A stretch of 64,000 nucleotides of DNA, from positions 1 to 64,000 of the forward strand of contig JAFUIP010000009.1 of the NCBI GenBank assembly GCA_017468435.1, written 5' to 3'. Below the pieces are notes generated by a model, which had not been told where the DNA came from, ran no database searches, and worked only from the letters and a program-made list of their open reading frames with translations. Shown here one piece after another: positions 47,172-56,204 of this stretch. How positions within the stretch are numbered: position 1 is the stretch's first letter; each line of letters opens with the position of its first letter. Both the position numbers and the translations under genes were made by a program. The stretch is from Bacteroidales bacterium. Lineage in GTDB: Bacteria > Bacteroidota > Bacteroidia > Bacteroidales > UBA1402.

Positions 47172-48721
47172 TACTTCAATTCTTTAGTGTTGTAATCGTA
47201 AATAGTCAAACCCTTTTCAAGATTGGGCTTGGGGAAAAGGAAGCTGGCAAAATAGCCAACCACCAAAACAATGAGGTGACTGTAAACACCCAACATATAT
47301 CTGTGATGCGGGAAGTTCCACTTGCCCAGGTCGAGAATCAGACGCTTGGCGCCATCCACTTCGATGCTGGTGGTGGTCAGAACGGCGTAAGCAGTGAACA
47401 ACACGCAGACAATCAAACCGATGTACAAACCTTGCTTGTTGGCACGCTTGCTGAACAGACCCAAGAGGAAGATACCCACGATACCGGCCGAGAAGATGGC
47501 ATACAAATCGAAGATAACGCCCAGCACGCCTTCGCCTTCCCAAGCATAATAAAGCATGGCCACACCTACCGTTGCCAAACCAGATACAGCCACCATGGCA
47601 CGACCTATATACAATCTTTGTTTGTCGGTGCAATCGGGTTTGAAACGTTGATAATAGTCTTCTACGATAATGGCAGACAGACAGTTCATATCAGAGTCGA
47701 GACTGGAAATGGCGGCAGCCACCAATGCGGCAATCACGATACCGGCAATACCCACAGGCAGTTGCGTCACAATGAAGTGCGGGAACACTTGGTCTGAATT
47801 AATACCGGCAGGCAGCACAGCCTCGCCAGAGTTGTAGAAGAAATACAAAAGCGTACCGATCAACATGAACATGGCCCAAATGGGAACACTCAGACCCACA
47901 CCGATATAAGCAGCCTTCTTGGCTTCCTTGTCAGATTTGGCAGTGAGATAACGTTGAACGATGGTTTGGTCGGTACCATATTTCTGCAAAGCATAGAAAG
48001 CACCGTTAATCACCATCACCCAGAAGGTCAGTTCGGCAAAACTGAAGTTGTACGGGCCGAAATCTATCTTCTTCATGGCGATGGCATCGTGGAAAATCTG
48101 AGCAGGACCGGCTTCCGGTGCCACCAACAAGACAACCACACAGATAATACCACCCAGAATAAGCAACAGACCCTGGATAACATCCATCCAGATGACGCCT
48201 TCCATACCACCCACGAAGGTAACAGCCACGATAAGAATACCCAGAACGACAATCACCCAAAGAGCATCTATACCTGTCATGCTATACACTGCCAAAGAGA
48301 TGAGATACAACACGGTACCCATCTTCGAGAAGTGCGTCAGGATGAAAGCCAAAGAAGAATAGATACGGGCAGCCAAACCGAAACGACGTTCGAAATATTC
48401 GTAGGTACTCAAACGAATCATCTTACGGAAAAGCGGCACGATAGCCCAAATAAGGAAAATCAGCACCACCGGCACCATCAATCCCTGAACCAGGAGAATC
48501 CAGTTGCCCTTGTAAGCGGCCGAGGGATAAGACAAGAAAGTCACGCTACTGATAAGCGTGGCAAAAATAGACAGACCGATGGCCCATGAGGGAATCTTGT
48601 TGCTTCCTGAAAAATAAGTATCTGAATCTTTGTTCTTGCGAGAGGCATAAATACCCACACCCAAGGTAAACACAAGCGTCAGAAGAACGATGATAATATC
48701 TACCCAATGAATGCTACTCAT
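47171..48721 (-). CDS. Sodium/solute symporter (SSS family)
   Basis: The 516-residue protein has about 13 hydrophobic helices and the SSS pattern (GVGIYASRKNKDSDTYFSGS, WAIGLSIFATLISSVTFLSYP, and GMEGVIWMDVIQGLLLI, with an Asp/Gln pair typical of family members). It should import an acidic sugar with sodium across the inner membrane. It overlaps the upstream aldolase gene by 4 nt and the alcohol dehydrogenase by 1 nt, so the three are translationally linked. About 30% of positions appear shared with the second symporter at 60055-61548 (estimated by eye). Confidence 0.93.
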   Translation of the reverse strand: MSSIHWVDIIIVLLTLVFTLGVGIYASRKNKDSDTYFSGSNKIPSWAIGLSIFATLISSVTFLSYPSAAYKGNWILLVQGLMVPVVLIFLIWAIVPLFRKMIRLSTYEYFERRFGLAARIYSSLAFILTHFSKMGTVLYLISLAVYSMTGIDALWVIVVLGILIVAVTFVGGMEGVIWMDVIQGLLLILGGIICVVVLLVAPEAGPAQIFHDAIAMKKIDFGPYNFSFAELTFWVMVINGAFYALQKYGTDQTIVQRYLTAKSDKEAKKAAYIGVGLSVPIWAMFMLIGTLLYFFYNSGEAVLPAGINSDQVFPHFIVTQLPVGIAGIVIAALVAAAISSLDSDMNCLSAIIVEDYYQRFKPDCTDKQRLYIGRAMVAVSGLATVGVAMLYYAWEGEGVLGVIFDLYAIFSAGIVGIFLLGLFSKRANKQGLYIGLIVCVLFTAYAVLTTTSIEVDGAKRLILDLGKWNFPHHRYMLGVYSHLIVLVVGYFASFLFPKPNLEKGLTIYDYNTKELK

Positions 48722-49614
48722 AATGACAATGCTTTAAATTGTTCTATAATACGTTGATTTTCTTCGGAAGACAATTCCGTCAATGGAGGCATCATGACGG
48801 TTGAGCACAGACCGGCATCCTGCATCAGTACCTTCAGCGCGGCCAGGGATTCGCCCAAAGTGCGTCCCTTTTGGTAAACCACGGCCACCTTGTCGGTAAG
48901 TTCCTGATAATAATCAGCTTTTGCAAAATCACCGGCCAAATAAGCCTGATACAATTTTCCGTACAATTCAGGAACGATGTTACCCGTGCTGGGAACAATA
49001 CCGTCAGCACCGAGTTTCAAGCTGTTGGCACCTTGTGCGCCCCATCCGCAGAAGAAAGAGAAATCTTCACGGTTTTGGAACATTTCGATGCTCTTTTTCA
49101 TCTTGTCTTCGTCGCGTTCCGAATCTTTCAGGCCTGCCATGTTTTCGTGATGACTCAAAGCTTCCACCACTTCAAGAGGAATAGACATCTGCGTGGTAGC
49201 CTTGATATTGTACATGAACACAGGCGCTTTAGCCTCGTCGGCCAGACGCAGGTAAAAGTTCTTCATCTGTTCAGGCGTAAGGATGTAATACGAGGGCAAA
49301 GTGGCCACCACGGCATCCACACCCAAAGCGGCATATTCGTTGGCCAACTTGATGAGCGATTGCACATCGTTGCCCACCAAACCGGCATACACCATCTGGC
49401 CATCGGCCTTCGATTCCACAGCCGCCTGCATGAAGCGGAGACTTTCCTGAGCGCCCACCGAAGCCGATTCACCGGTAGTTCCCAAAACCAACGGCGAAAT
49501 CTGATGCGCTGCAAACTGTTTCATGATACGGGCCACAGCCTGCGTATCGATGCTCAAATCCGGGCAAAGCGGCGTGATCATGGGCACCACCACCCCTTGA
49601 AATTTTTTCTTCAT
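48718..49614 (-). CDS. DapA/NanA-family pyruvate aldolase
   Basis: The 298-residue TIM barrel has the pyruvate-binding GTTGES (45-50), Tyr135 (VFMYNIK) and the Schiff-base Lys163 (AGLKDSE). This family condenses or cleaves pyruvate with aldehydes: dihydrodipicolinate synthase, sialic acid lyase, 2-keto-3-deoxy sugar acid aldolases and dehydratases. Partnership with a symporter and tetronate genes argues for cleavage of an imported 2-keto-3-deoxy acid. DHA would give pyruvate plus a four-carbon aldehyde acid. It starts 20 nt after the glycosidase gene and ends overlapping the symporter by 4 nt. Confidence 0.9.
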   Translation of the reverse strand: MKKKFQGVVVPMITPLCPDLSIDTQAVARIMKQFAAHQISPLVLGTTGESASVGAQESLRFMQAAVESKADGQMVYAGLVGNDVQSLIKLANEYAALGVDAVVATLPSYYILTPEQMKNFYLRLADEAKAPVFMYNIKATTQMSIPLEVVEALSHHENMAGLKDSERDEDKMKKSIEMFQNREDFSFFCGWGAQGANSLKLGADGIVPSTGNIVPELYGKLYQAYLAGDFAKADYYQELTDKVAVVYQKGRTLGESLAALKVLMQDAGLCSTVMMPPLTELSSEENQRIIEQFKALSL

Positions 49615-49634
49615 AATCTGAATATCTTATTGTT

Positions 49635-51173
49635 TTATTTCAATTCCACTTCAATCTTCTGCAAATGTGCGCTGGAAGCCACTTTCTTACCATTCACAAA
49701 GACTTGGAAACCCTTTCCCTTCTTGAAGTGCTTACCATCCTTATCCCAAAGAATCGTCACAGATTTTCCATGATAAGGAATGCCATCCATACAGAACCAA
49801 TCCCATTGATTTTCAGGAACCAAAGGATTCACTTCGAGCACATTGTCCTGACGAGGACGCAAGCCCATCAAACCGGTCACCATCAAATCGGCAAAGGTAG
49901 AGTGATTGTAATAACGGCTGCGCAACTGATCGCCTTTGAGCCAATAGCCCGTCACTTCATCCAAATACTCGCCGATGTAAGGACGACCTCTATGATACTG
50001 AGACTCAACGTACAAATTCATGTGCATAAAGTAAATGCTGTCGTTGATGTAGCTTTGGGGATAATCGTTCAAGACATTGGCCATGGCCGTCAAAGTCTGA
50101 GAAGAAGCAAAAGGCCAGATGGCGCCGTCCCATTCGCACTTGCCCACACCGCGGGTTCTGAATTCCGGGTGACGACGTTCGGCCGTGGTCAAGCCATAAG
50201 GCGCGAGAAAACCTTTGGTATCGCATACTTGCAACCAAGCTTTTTCATAATCTTTTCCGCTTTCGGGCAAATGGAAAATCCAAGGAATATAACCGATGGC
50301 TTCGCGTACCTGAGCCAGTTCGCCATCCTTGATGCGACGGGTTTCGAAAAATTCGTGTTCAGTGTTCCACAAACGATTCTGCACCAAAGTTCTCAGCGTG
50401 TCGGCCTTGGCCTGATACAAAGCCGCTTTTTCGGCATTGCCGGCCATCTTGAACATTTCAGACAAAGCCACAGCATTTCCGTACATGTAGCTATTGATGG
50501 TAGGACGCGCATTCTTGATACGACGGCCACCGCTGATAGATTCTTCCATACCATCCTGCACATCACCTTGCCAATACAGACCTTCCGGCCAACGTTGCAC
50601 GTCCCAGGCTTGATAATGAGCTTCCAAATCGGGCAGCAAGTCGAGCAGATAATCCTTATCCTGATGCACCAGGTAGCGATCGTAGAGCGCATAAGGGAAC
50701 CACGAACTGAACTTCATCAAGCGGTTCATGGGCTTTCCTTCGTTGCCACGAAGCCAGATGTGCATATACTGATCTATGTAAGACTGATCTTGAATCCAGC
50801 GGAGTTCGTTGATATGATGACCGATGGCGCAAGCAATCATGTTGTACTTGTCGGCGTAGGAACGCTTCACCAAAAATTCGTTCACCACATAACCCTGGGG
50901 CGTCAGTTGCAAACCTTTGCGCAAAGACCACCAACGGAAATACCACATTTCCTCGAAATTATCCTGCGGACAAGCAAACAAAGGAATATTTTCTTCCATC
51001 CAAGCCCAAGCCTCTGCATTAGGAATGGCCTGAACGATGGGTTCGTCTTCCATACGGTTAAAATACGACACATAGTGTTCAAAATCAGATGCTTTCAGAA
51101 TCTTGGCCGGAGACTTTGCCTGCATGGCAAACAGAGGCAAAAGCAACAAAAGGGATAGAAATAATCTCTTCAT
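49635..51173 (-). CDS. Secreted (alpha/alpha)6-barrel glycosidase, GH63/GH142-like
   Basis: The 512-residue protein has a signal peptide (MKRLFLSLLLLLPLFAMQAK) and an all-helical barrel of the MGH1/GH63-like type. Conserved acids occur in WQGDVQDGMEESISGGRR, INSYMYGNAVALSEM and CEWDGAIWPFASSQTL, the last two motifs typical of that clan, and a beta-sandwich ends the protein (VFVNGKKVASS). Exact family uncertain. As first gene of the DHA-type operon it may be GH142-like, an arabinofuranosidase that removes the sugar capping DHA in RG-II; this is inference from context. Confidence 0.72.
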   Translation of the reverse strand: MKRLFLSLLLLLPLFAMQAKSPAKILKASDFEHYVSYFNRMEDEPIVQAIPNAEAWAWMEENIPLFACPQDNFEEMWYFRWWSLRKGLQLTPQGYVVNEFLVKRSYADKYNMIACAIGHHINELRWIQDQSYIDQYMHIWLRGNEGKPMNRLMKFSSWFPYALYDRYLVHQDKDYLLDLLPDLEAHYQAWDVQRWPEGLYWQGDVQDGMEESISGGRRIKNARPTINSYMYGNAVALSEMFKMAGNAEKAALYQAKADTLRTLVQNRLWNTEHEFFETRRIKDGELAQVREAIGYIPWIFHLPESGKDYEKAWLQVCDTKGFLAPYGLTTAERRHPEFRTRGVGKCEWDGAIWPFASSQTLTAMANVLNDYPQSYINDSIYFMHMNLYVESQYHRGRPYIGEYLDEVTGYWLKGDQLRSRYYNHSTFADLMVTGLMGLRPRQDNVLEVNPLVPENQWDWFCMDGIPYHGKSVTILWDKDGKHFKKGKGFQVFVNGKKVASSAHLQKIEVELK

Positions 51174-51197
51174 ATTTGATAAAATTAGACTTTGCTA

Positions 51198-51205
51198 CAA
51201 ATATA
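51198..51205 (-). promoter_or_regulatory. -7 box of the large pectin operon, with upstream direct repeats
   Basis: TATATTTG matches TAnnTTTG, 25 nt before the ATG at 51173. No TTTG lies at the usual 18-21 nt; instead two direct TTTGAG repeats separated by 6-7 nt occur between about 51216 and 51235, a possible activator site. Confidence 0.5.
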
Positions 51206-51264
51206 CTACCCTTTTCTCAAATTTGCGCTCAAAATCACACAAAATATACAGCCTGAAAAGCAAA

Positions 51265-51306
51265 AAAGAAGCCGTGCCAAACATATTGATTGACACGGAC
51301 TTCTTT
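51265..51306 (-). terminator. Terminator of the upstream pectin operon
   Basis: AAAGAAGTCCGTG-type and CACGGCTTCTTT arms (one or two mismatches) are followed on the minus strand by TTTTTTGCTTTT. It lies 29 nt after the stop at 51336. Confidence 0.75.
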
Positions 51307-51335
51307 ATCAAATAAAAGTTTTCTCAGAAATCTTG

Positions 51336-53204
51336 CTATTTGGCCGAAGTTTCCAAAGAATAGATTCTGAATACAGCTTCCTTGGCTTCCACAGAAGAGG
51401 CATTTTCCATATCGGTGAAGCGGTCGGCAGGCGTATCAGGCGTAGGATCGAAACGAACGGCACCGGTGCGGAACATCACGCGTTCCAAAGTGGCAGCGGG
51501 CGCATAGAAAATACGACGAACTTCTCGACCTCCGTTCACACGCACGGTGTACGAGCGAAATTCGCAATCCACGTTCAAATCGATACGATAAGTCTTGCCG
51601 GCTTCGTAAGTGCCCAGACTGTTGTAACGAGCGCCCGACTTAGAGTAAATACGACCATCAGGATCGAAACTGATACGGATAGAAGGTTGACCCTTAGCAT
51701 CTTGAATCTCCACCTGCAACTGGCCATGATCGGTCTGCTCGGGACGCACTTCGAAGCTGACAGAGAAGGCAGAAGAAGCAGGAATGATTTTTTCAGCCTT
51801 GCCATAATCGAAGGGATCCTTGTCACGCATGGTCAGACACTTCACGCCCTGAGCATCTTTTTCCATCTTGACGGGTGCCCAAACCAGGTCGTACGTATTC
51901 CAGTAATCGAGTTCCTTACCATCTTCCATCTGGTTGAAGACATCTTTCTGGTGGGCAGCCGCCTTGCAAACGATGGGTACAGGCACAGAGCTTACCCAGA
52001 TATCTTCCTTGTTCATGCTATACGTGAGCCACATCTTGCCATCGGCAGGCTGGCCATTACCTTCCTGAATACCACGCACATACTGCGGACCACGGCTCTT
52101 GTACTGACCACCATATCGCATGGGAGAAATCTCACCATGAACCAACATCATATCCGTGTAATTCAAGCCATCTTCAGAAGTTGAAACAGCCAAAGGCCAA
52201 CGATATTCCGAAGGATTGTACACCGTGGCGAACTTGCCGTCCGTGGTGCGTTGTCCCCAGATTTTCGCATTGCTGTTCACAAAGCCGTAAGCACGTTGCA
52301 CAGGCTCGTACCAAGTCTTTCCACCATCCTTGCTGATAGAAGTGAGCGCATGTTTCCAAAGACCCACCACATCTCCATTATCCAAATGATAATACGAGAA
52401 AGCCTTGTATTGTTTTTTCAGAGGAATCAATTCGTCATCACGGTCGGCTTCTTCCACCATCTGCATCATATACAGCGGATTAGCCAGAATTTCATCGCAA
52501 GCGGCCACAAACTTTTTGTCACGACTCTTTTTGTAGAAAGGATAATCGGTGTTCTTGGCATTGAAAGCATGGTTGTAACGCAAGAAATAAATGGGACCAT
52601 AAGTGCCGTCCTTCTTGATTTCGCGCACCACGCGGCCTATACCGTTACCATCGTTGGGATCGTCCTTGGCAAACAGCGCGATGCCATAGTAAGCAATGGC
52701 AATGAGTTTGTCGTATTTTTCCGAAACATAGAAGCCCACACGTTGATGCATCAAGGCTGAAGTCTTGCCATCGGCCTTAGGTCCGTCGGGTGTTTTCTGC
52801 AAACCTTCGGGCATGATATAGGGCGGGAAAATCACTTCTGGTTTCGACCAATTTTGACCATCTTTGGAATGAATGAGCAAGGTCTGGCAAGGCGGAATAT
52901 GTTCGCTCACAGAGTCACTGAGATATTCCACATAAAAGGTCTCGTTCCAATAAGCCATCATGGAAGCATGATTGTAGGTCCAACCGAAGCCATCGCTTTC
53001 CTCGGGCATTTCTCTGTTGGCACGCATAATCTGCTGATTGTGAACTCCGATTGCGGGCTGCAACTGTCCATGATGATAATCCACGTTAGACATCGTCTTG
53101 CCGGTGTAATGCACCAGATCCTTCTTGATATCTAAGGTTTCCTGAGCTGTCAGAGGCAATAAGGCAAGAGCCATCATCACCAGTAAGGCATTCATTTTTT
53201 TCAT
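51336..53204 (-). CDS. Secreted beta-propeller enzyme, sialidase-like (possible GH143)
   Basis: From the ATG at 53204 the protein has 622 residues, with a signal peptide (MKKMNALLVMMALALLPLTA). Residues 30-420 form a propeller with Asp-box-like motifs SKDGQNW, SKDGGKTW and SEDGLNY and a conserved start (LVHYTGKTM, AIGVHNQQIMRA, GWTYNHASMMAYWN). Residues 420-610 are a beta-sandwich. It is not a standard GH33. A propeller next to DHA-type catabolic genes suggests GH143, the RG-II DHA hydrolase family, in B. thetaiotaomicron joined to GH142 in one protein but here perhaps split over two neighbouring genes. I cannot confirm the family by reading. It ends the first operon. Confidence 0.65.
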   Translation of the reverse strand: MKKMNALLVMMALALLPLTAQETLDIKKDLVHYTGKTMSNVDYHHGQLQPAIGVHNQQIMRANREMPEESDGFGWTYNHASMMAYWNETFYVEYLSDSVSEHIPPCQTLLIHSKDGQNWSKPEVIFPPYIMPEGLQKTPDGPKADGKTSALMHQRVGFYVSEKYDKLIAIAYYGIALFAKDDPNDGNGIGRVVREIKKDGTYGPIYFLRYNHAFNAKNTDYPFYKKSRDKKFVAACDEILANPLYMMQMVEEADRDDELIPLKKQYKAFSYYHLDNGDVVGLWKHALTSISKDGGKTWYEPVQRAYGFVNSNAKIWGQRTTDGKFATVYNPSEYRWPLAVSTSEDGLNYTDMMLVHGEISPMRYGGQYKSRGPQYVRGIQEGNGQPADGKMWLTYSMNKEDIWVSSVPVPIVCKAAAHQKDVFNQMEDGKELDYWNTYDLVWAPVKMEKDAQGVKCLTMRDKDPFDYGKAEKIIPASSAFSVSFEVRPEQTDHGQLQVEIQDAKGQPSIRISFDPDGRIYSKSGARYNSLGTYEAGKTYRIDLNVDCEFRSYTVRVNGGREVRRIFYAPAATLERVMFRTGAVRFDPTPDTPADRFTDMENASSVEAKEAVFRIYSLETSAK

Positions 53205-53246
53205 ATCCATTGTTTTATATTAAAATTCGCTGCGTAAAGATAGGCT

Positions 53247-56189
53247 TTATCGGTAAAGCCACAAAATATATTCTTTCGTATGACGGAATACTTCTCCCGC
53301 TTTGATACGGAAAACTTTACCCACAGGTTCTCCCGTTTTGACATCCAAATATTGCGCCTTGTACTCGCCGGTTTTCTGGTAACGCAAATCTATCTCGGCT
53401 TTTTCCGAAGGATAGAGAATATAACCTACGTCAGGGTTACTCATCATATAAATGCCATTCATGCCGATAGGTGACATTTTCGTAGCGTCTTGCAAGAATT
53501 TTTCGGGCAATCCGGCCGGCAGATCACAGATGGAAGCACCCGCCAGAAAAGTCGCCCAAGCCAGTTCAGGATAACGGCTCGCCGAGTAAATGACGGCCTT
53601 TTCGGGATAAGCCTGACGATATTCCAAGACCATGTCGTACACACTTTGCCAAGAAGCAGGAGAGGGCTTCATGATGCGTTCGAATTGTCGGGGCGAAAGG
53701 TTCAGTCCGCCTTCGGGAGCAAAGAGTTTTCCATTGCCATCCATGTACCAATATTTGATATCGATAGCATCGATCACTTCGGCATAACGAGGATTTTTCA
53801 TAATGCTGTCTTGCACATCTTTGGTACAACTCAAAGCCACCAGCACCTGCTTATTGTTTTCCTTTTCCCAAGCAATGATTTCATCCAACCAGAAAGCCAC
53901 AAAATGATAAGGTCCGGTAAATTCCTCGCTGATAAAATGAATCACACTGCCCTTGTCGGCAAAATTATCCAAGCATTTTCGGATATAATTGCGATGCAAT
54001 TCCCTGCGCACCGGATGATTGACATCGTAGAAATGTTCGGCCATGAAGACGCGCTTGTTGCCGGCGTAAGGCGTTGGTTCGGGAAATCCTGTTTCGTTCA
54101 CGTTGTTGGCAGAACGCCAGGGAAAATCGGCCCAATGGCCTCCGGCCTCCAAGATATTGTGCTGAAAATAATGCTGATAGAACAACATCAAACCTTTTTC
54201 GTCGGCCAAGTCGGCGTAAGTAGCCAGGCGGTTCCAGTACCAATTGTTCCATCGGGTCAGATCGTATTTGCTCAAACCGTCCCAGGCACGGCCCTGTCCG
54301 CTGCGGGCAAAGGGCAATTCGTAGAAGGGAACGCGTTGTTCGCCGTCGATGCGGGCCGTACGCTGATGATCGTCGCGACGTCTGTCAAGCCAAAGAGCAT
54401 AATGGAAATCGGTCACCAAGATATTTTTCTCTTTCATGAAATCGGTAACATCCTTCAAATCGTCCACCATACCGTAGCCTTCCGGGCCCAAAGCATAGCG
54501 CACCAAATGCGGATCGTTTTGCGCCGACATGCGAGGATTGCCTCTCCACCAGGTACACTGACGACGTCCGCCCGTCAAAATCTGGCCATCTCTTTGCAGG
54601 ATGCCGTCTTTGAGTTCCACGGCCGGATATGGTTGTTTCTCCTGAACCTGCGCCACATAGGGCTTCCAAGCATCTTTCAATGGCTCGCTTTCGTAAGTAA
54701 GGACAAAAGGCTCGAGTATCAAGAGAGAGTCTATCCACTCAGACAACATGAGCAATGGTTTACGGGCTTTAGCCGTCTGATAGGCAGCGTCTTCGAAAGA
54801 AGAAGTGCCGCCATCGCCACGCGTCATCAACTTATCGCCTTCGGGCGAAGCCTTGCCCAAACGTTTTTCCAACTGCGAATAATACAGACTCCAAGGATTC
54901 ACGTGATTATTGCTCGATTCCCAATGTCCGCGACCATTGAACTGTCCCCAAGCGCCGAATGCATAGTTATTGCCTGAAACCTCGGGCTTTACACAAGACA
55001 CCATAGATGCCGTCGAATTCCAGAAAGTGGTATTGGTAGTGGTCCAGCCGGCAAAAGCATCGGCATAATTGGGCACATTGGTACGCAAGGCATTGCCGCT
55101 CACGCTACAGATATCGAAGAGCACACCGCTCGACCAGGCATCCACGCAGCCACTATAACTGTGAGGCATCAAAGACCAACATTGCACAAAAGCATTGGGT
55201 CCGTGCGTGGCGCCCACGGCAAAATCGTGATAACCTTCCTGAGCTTGAATACGCAGGCAAAGTACTTGAGAGCCTTTTACATAGAAAGAATAACGACGCT
55301 GTGAACCTATTTCAGAAACCGGCTCCAGGCTCTTACAATCTTGAATGCTGACACGCGATGCCGTTTCGGCCACAAACACGGCGGAACCGGCCAGATGACG
55401 AAATTCCACTGCCCTCACCCAGGCGTCTCTCACATGTTCAAGGGCGATGCCTATCCAAGCATGGTTTTCGTCTTTGAGATTATTCTCGTCGTACACAGAA
55501 TGTATGCAAAGGTTTTCAACACCCACATTTTCAATGCGTCCCGGCCATTCCATCCGAGAAAGGGAAACCTTGTTCTCGGGCAGCAATTCGTAAGTGATGG
55601 GCGCATCCAGATGAATGCTTTTACCGCGAACTTCGCTCACTTCTCTTTCCCAGCTGATATTCGGGAACTGTGAAATAAAAATTCTATCTCCTTGACGGAA
55701 AGAATGTTTCTCCAAATCCAAACTCAAAGCACCTACGGGAGCGGCCTTCGCAAGTGACACAGCATTTTTCTTATCGAAACTGGCATCGTTTTCACCTTTG
55801 ATGCGGATGATGCTCAAACGGTCGCGCGAAGTAGAAAGCAATTTTGTTCCATTGTCGTCTATGCCACTGCCTCGCAACACCACGCCGGAAGCCTTTATCC
55901 ACAGAGTGTTGGAAATGCAATACGTACCTTTTTCCAAAAGCACTGCGCCACGAAATCCATCTTCGTTCATGGGCAAGGACGATACATAATCCAAAGCCGC
56001 CTGAATGTTTTGCGTGGCATCTTCTTTCGTTGCCGGAACCACTGCTTTAATCGCCACCATGGGAATGGAAGATTCGCTGGCCTTGTATCCGCAATACGAA
56101 TAATCCGGCAAGGGCAAAGCTCTACCCCTCTGCGCCATCAAAGGCATGGCCAGACATAAAACAAGTAAGAATAAGCTATATTTTTTCAT
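53247..56189 (-). CDS. Secreted beta-helix plus TIM-barrel-like protein (DUF4955/DUF6298 type), copy B
   Basis: The ATG at 56189 is chosen for its signal peptide (MKKYSLFLLVLCLAMPLMAQ) and GGAGGA 8-9 nt upstream; 980 residues. Residues 25-450 are a pectate-lyase-like beta helix (ASGVVLRGSGIDDNGT, EPVSEIGSQRRYSFYVKG, GYHDFAVGATHGPNAFVQCW). Residues 540-880 look like a TIM-barrel hydrolase: WLDRRRDDHQR, ELPFARSGQG, SKYDLTRWNNWYWNRL, VIHFISEEFTGP with possible catalytic Glu. A C-terminal beta domain follows (YLDVKTGEPVGKVFRIKAGE). No activity is known to me for this family. It is a tandem paralogue of 56204-59311, 14 nt apart. Confidence 0.8.
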   Translation of the reverse strand: MKKYSLFLLVLCLAMPLMAQRGRALPLPDYSYCGYKASESSIPMVAIKAVVPATKEDATQNIQAALDYVSSLPMNEDGFRGAVLLEKGTYCISNTLWIKASGVVLRGSGIDDNGTKLLSTSRDRLSIIRIKGENDASFDKKNAVSLAKAAPVGALSLDLEKHSFRQGDRIFISQFPNISWEREVSEVRGKSIHLDAPITYELLPENKVSLSRMEWPGRIENVGVENLCIHSVYDENNLKDENHAWIGIALEHVRDAWVRAVEFRHLAGSAVFVAETASRVSIQDCKSLEPVSEIGSQRRYSFYVKGSQVLCLRIQAQEGYHDFAVGATHGPNAFVQCWSLMPHSYSGCVDAWSSGVLFDICSVSGNALRTNVPNYADAFAGWTTTNTTFWNSTASMVSCVKPEVSGNNYAFGAWGQFNGRGHWESSNNHVNPWSLYYSQLEKRLGKASPEGDKLMTRGDGGTSSFEDAAYQTAKARKPLLMLSEWIDSLLILEPFVLTYESEPLKDAWKPYVAQVQEKQPYPAVELKDGILQRDGQILTGGRRQCTWWRGNPRMSAQNDPHLVRYALGPEGYGMVDDLKDVTDFMKEKNILVTDFHYALWLDRRRDDHQRTARIDGEQRVPFYELPFARSGQGRAWDGLSKYDLTRWNNWYWNRLATYADLADEKGLMLFYQHYFQHNILEAGGHWADFPWRSANNVNETGFPEPTPYAGNKRVFMAEHFYDVNHPVRRELHRNYIRKCLDNFADKGSVIHFISEEFTGPYHFVAFWLDEIIAWEKENNKQVLVALSCTKDVQDSIMKNPRYAEVIDAIDIKYWYMDGNGKLFAPEGGLNLSPRQFERIMKPSPASWQSVYDMVLEYRQAYPEKAVIYSASRYPELAWATFLAGASICDLPAGLPEKFLQDATKMSPIGMNGIYMMSNPDVGYILYPSEKAEIDLRYQKTGEYKAQYLDVKTGEPVGKVFRIKAGEVFRHTKEYILWLYR

Positions 56190-56190
56190 A

Positions 56191-56204
56191 CGTATATCCT
56201 CCAT
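56191..56204 (-). promoter_or_regulatory. Unusually strong Shine-Dalgarno site
   Basis: On the minus strand GGAGGATATACGT precedes the ATG at 56189. Such sites are rare in this genome and here decide between two starts (56204 and 56189). The stop of the upstream paralogue lies on the same bases. Confidence 0.6.

Noticed and set aside
48718-49614. Lysine-biosynthetic dihydrodipicolinate synthase
   Set aside because: Stop and start overlap with a sodium symporter and the tetronate genes argue for a catabolic aldolase.
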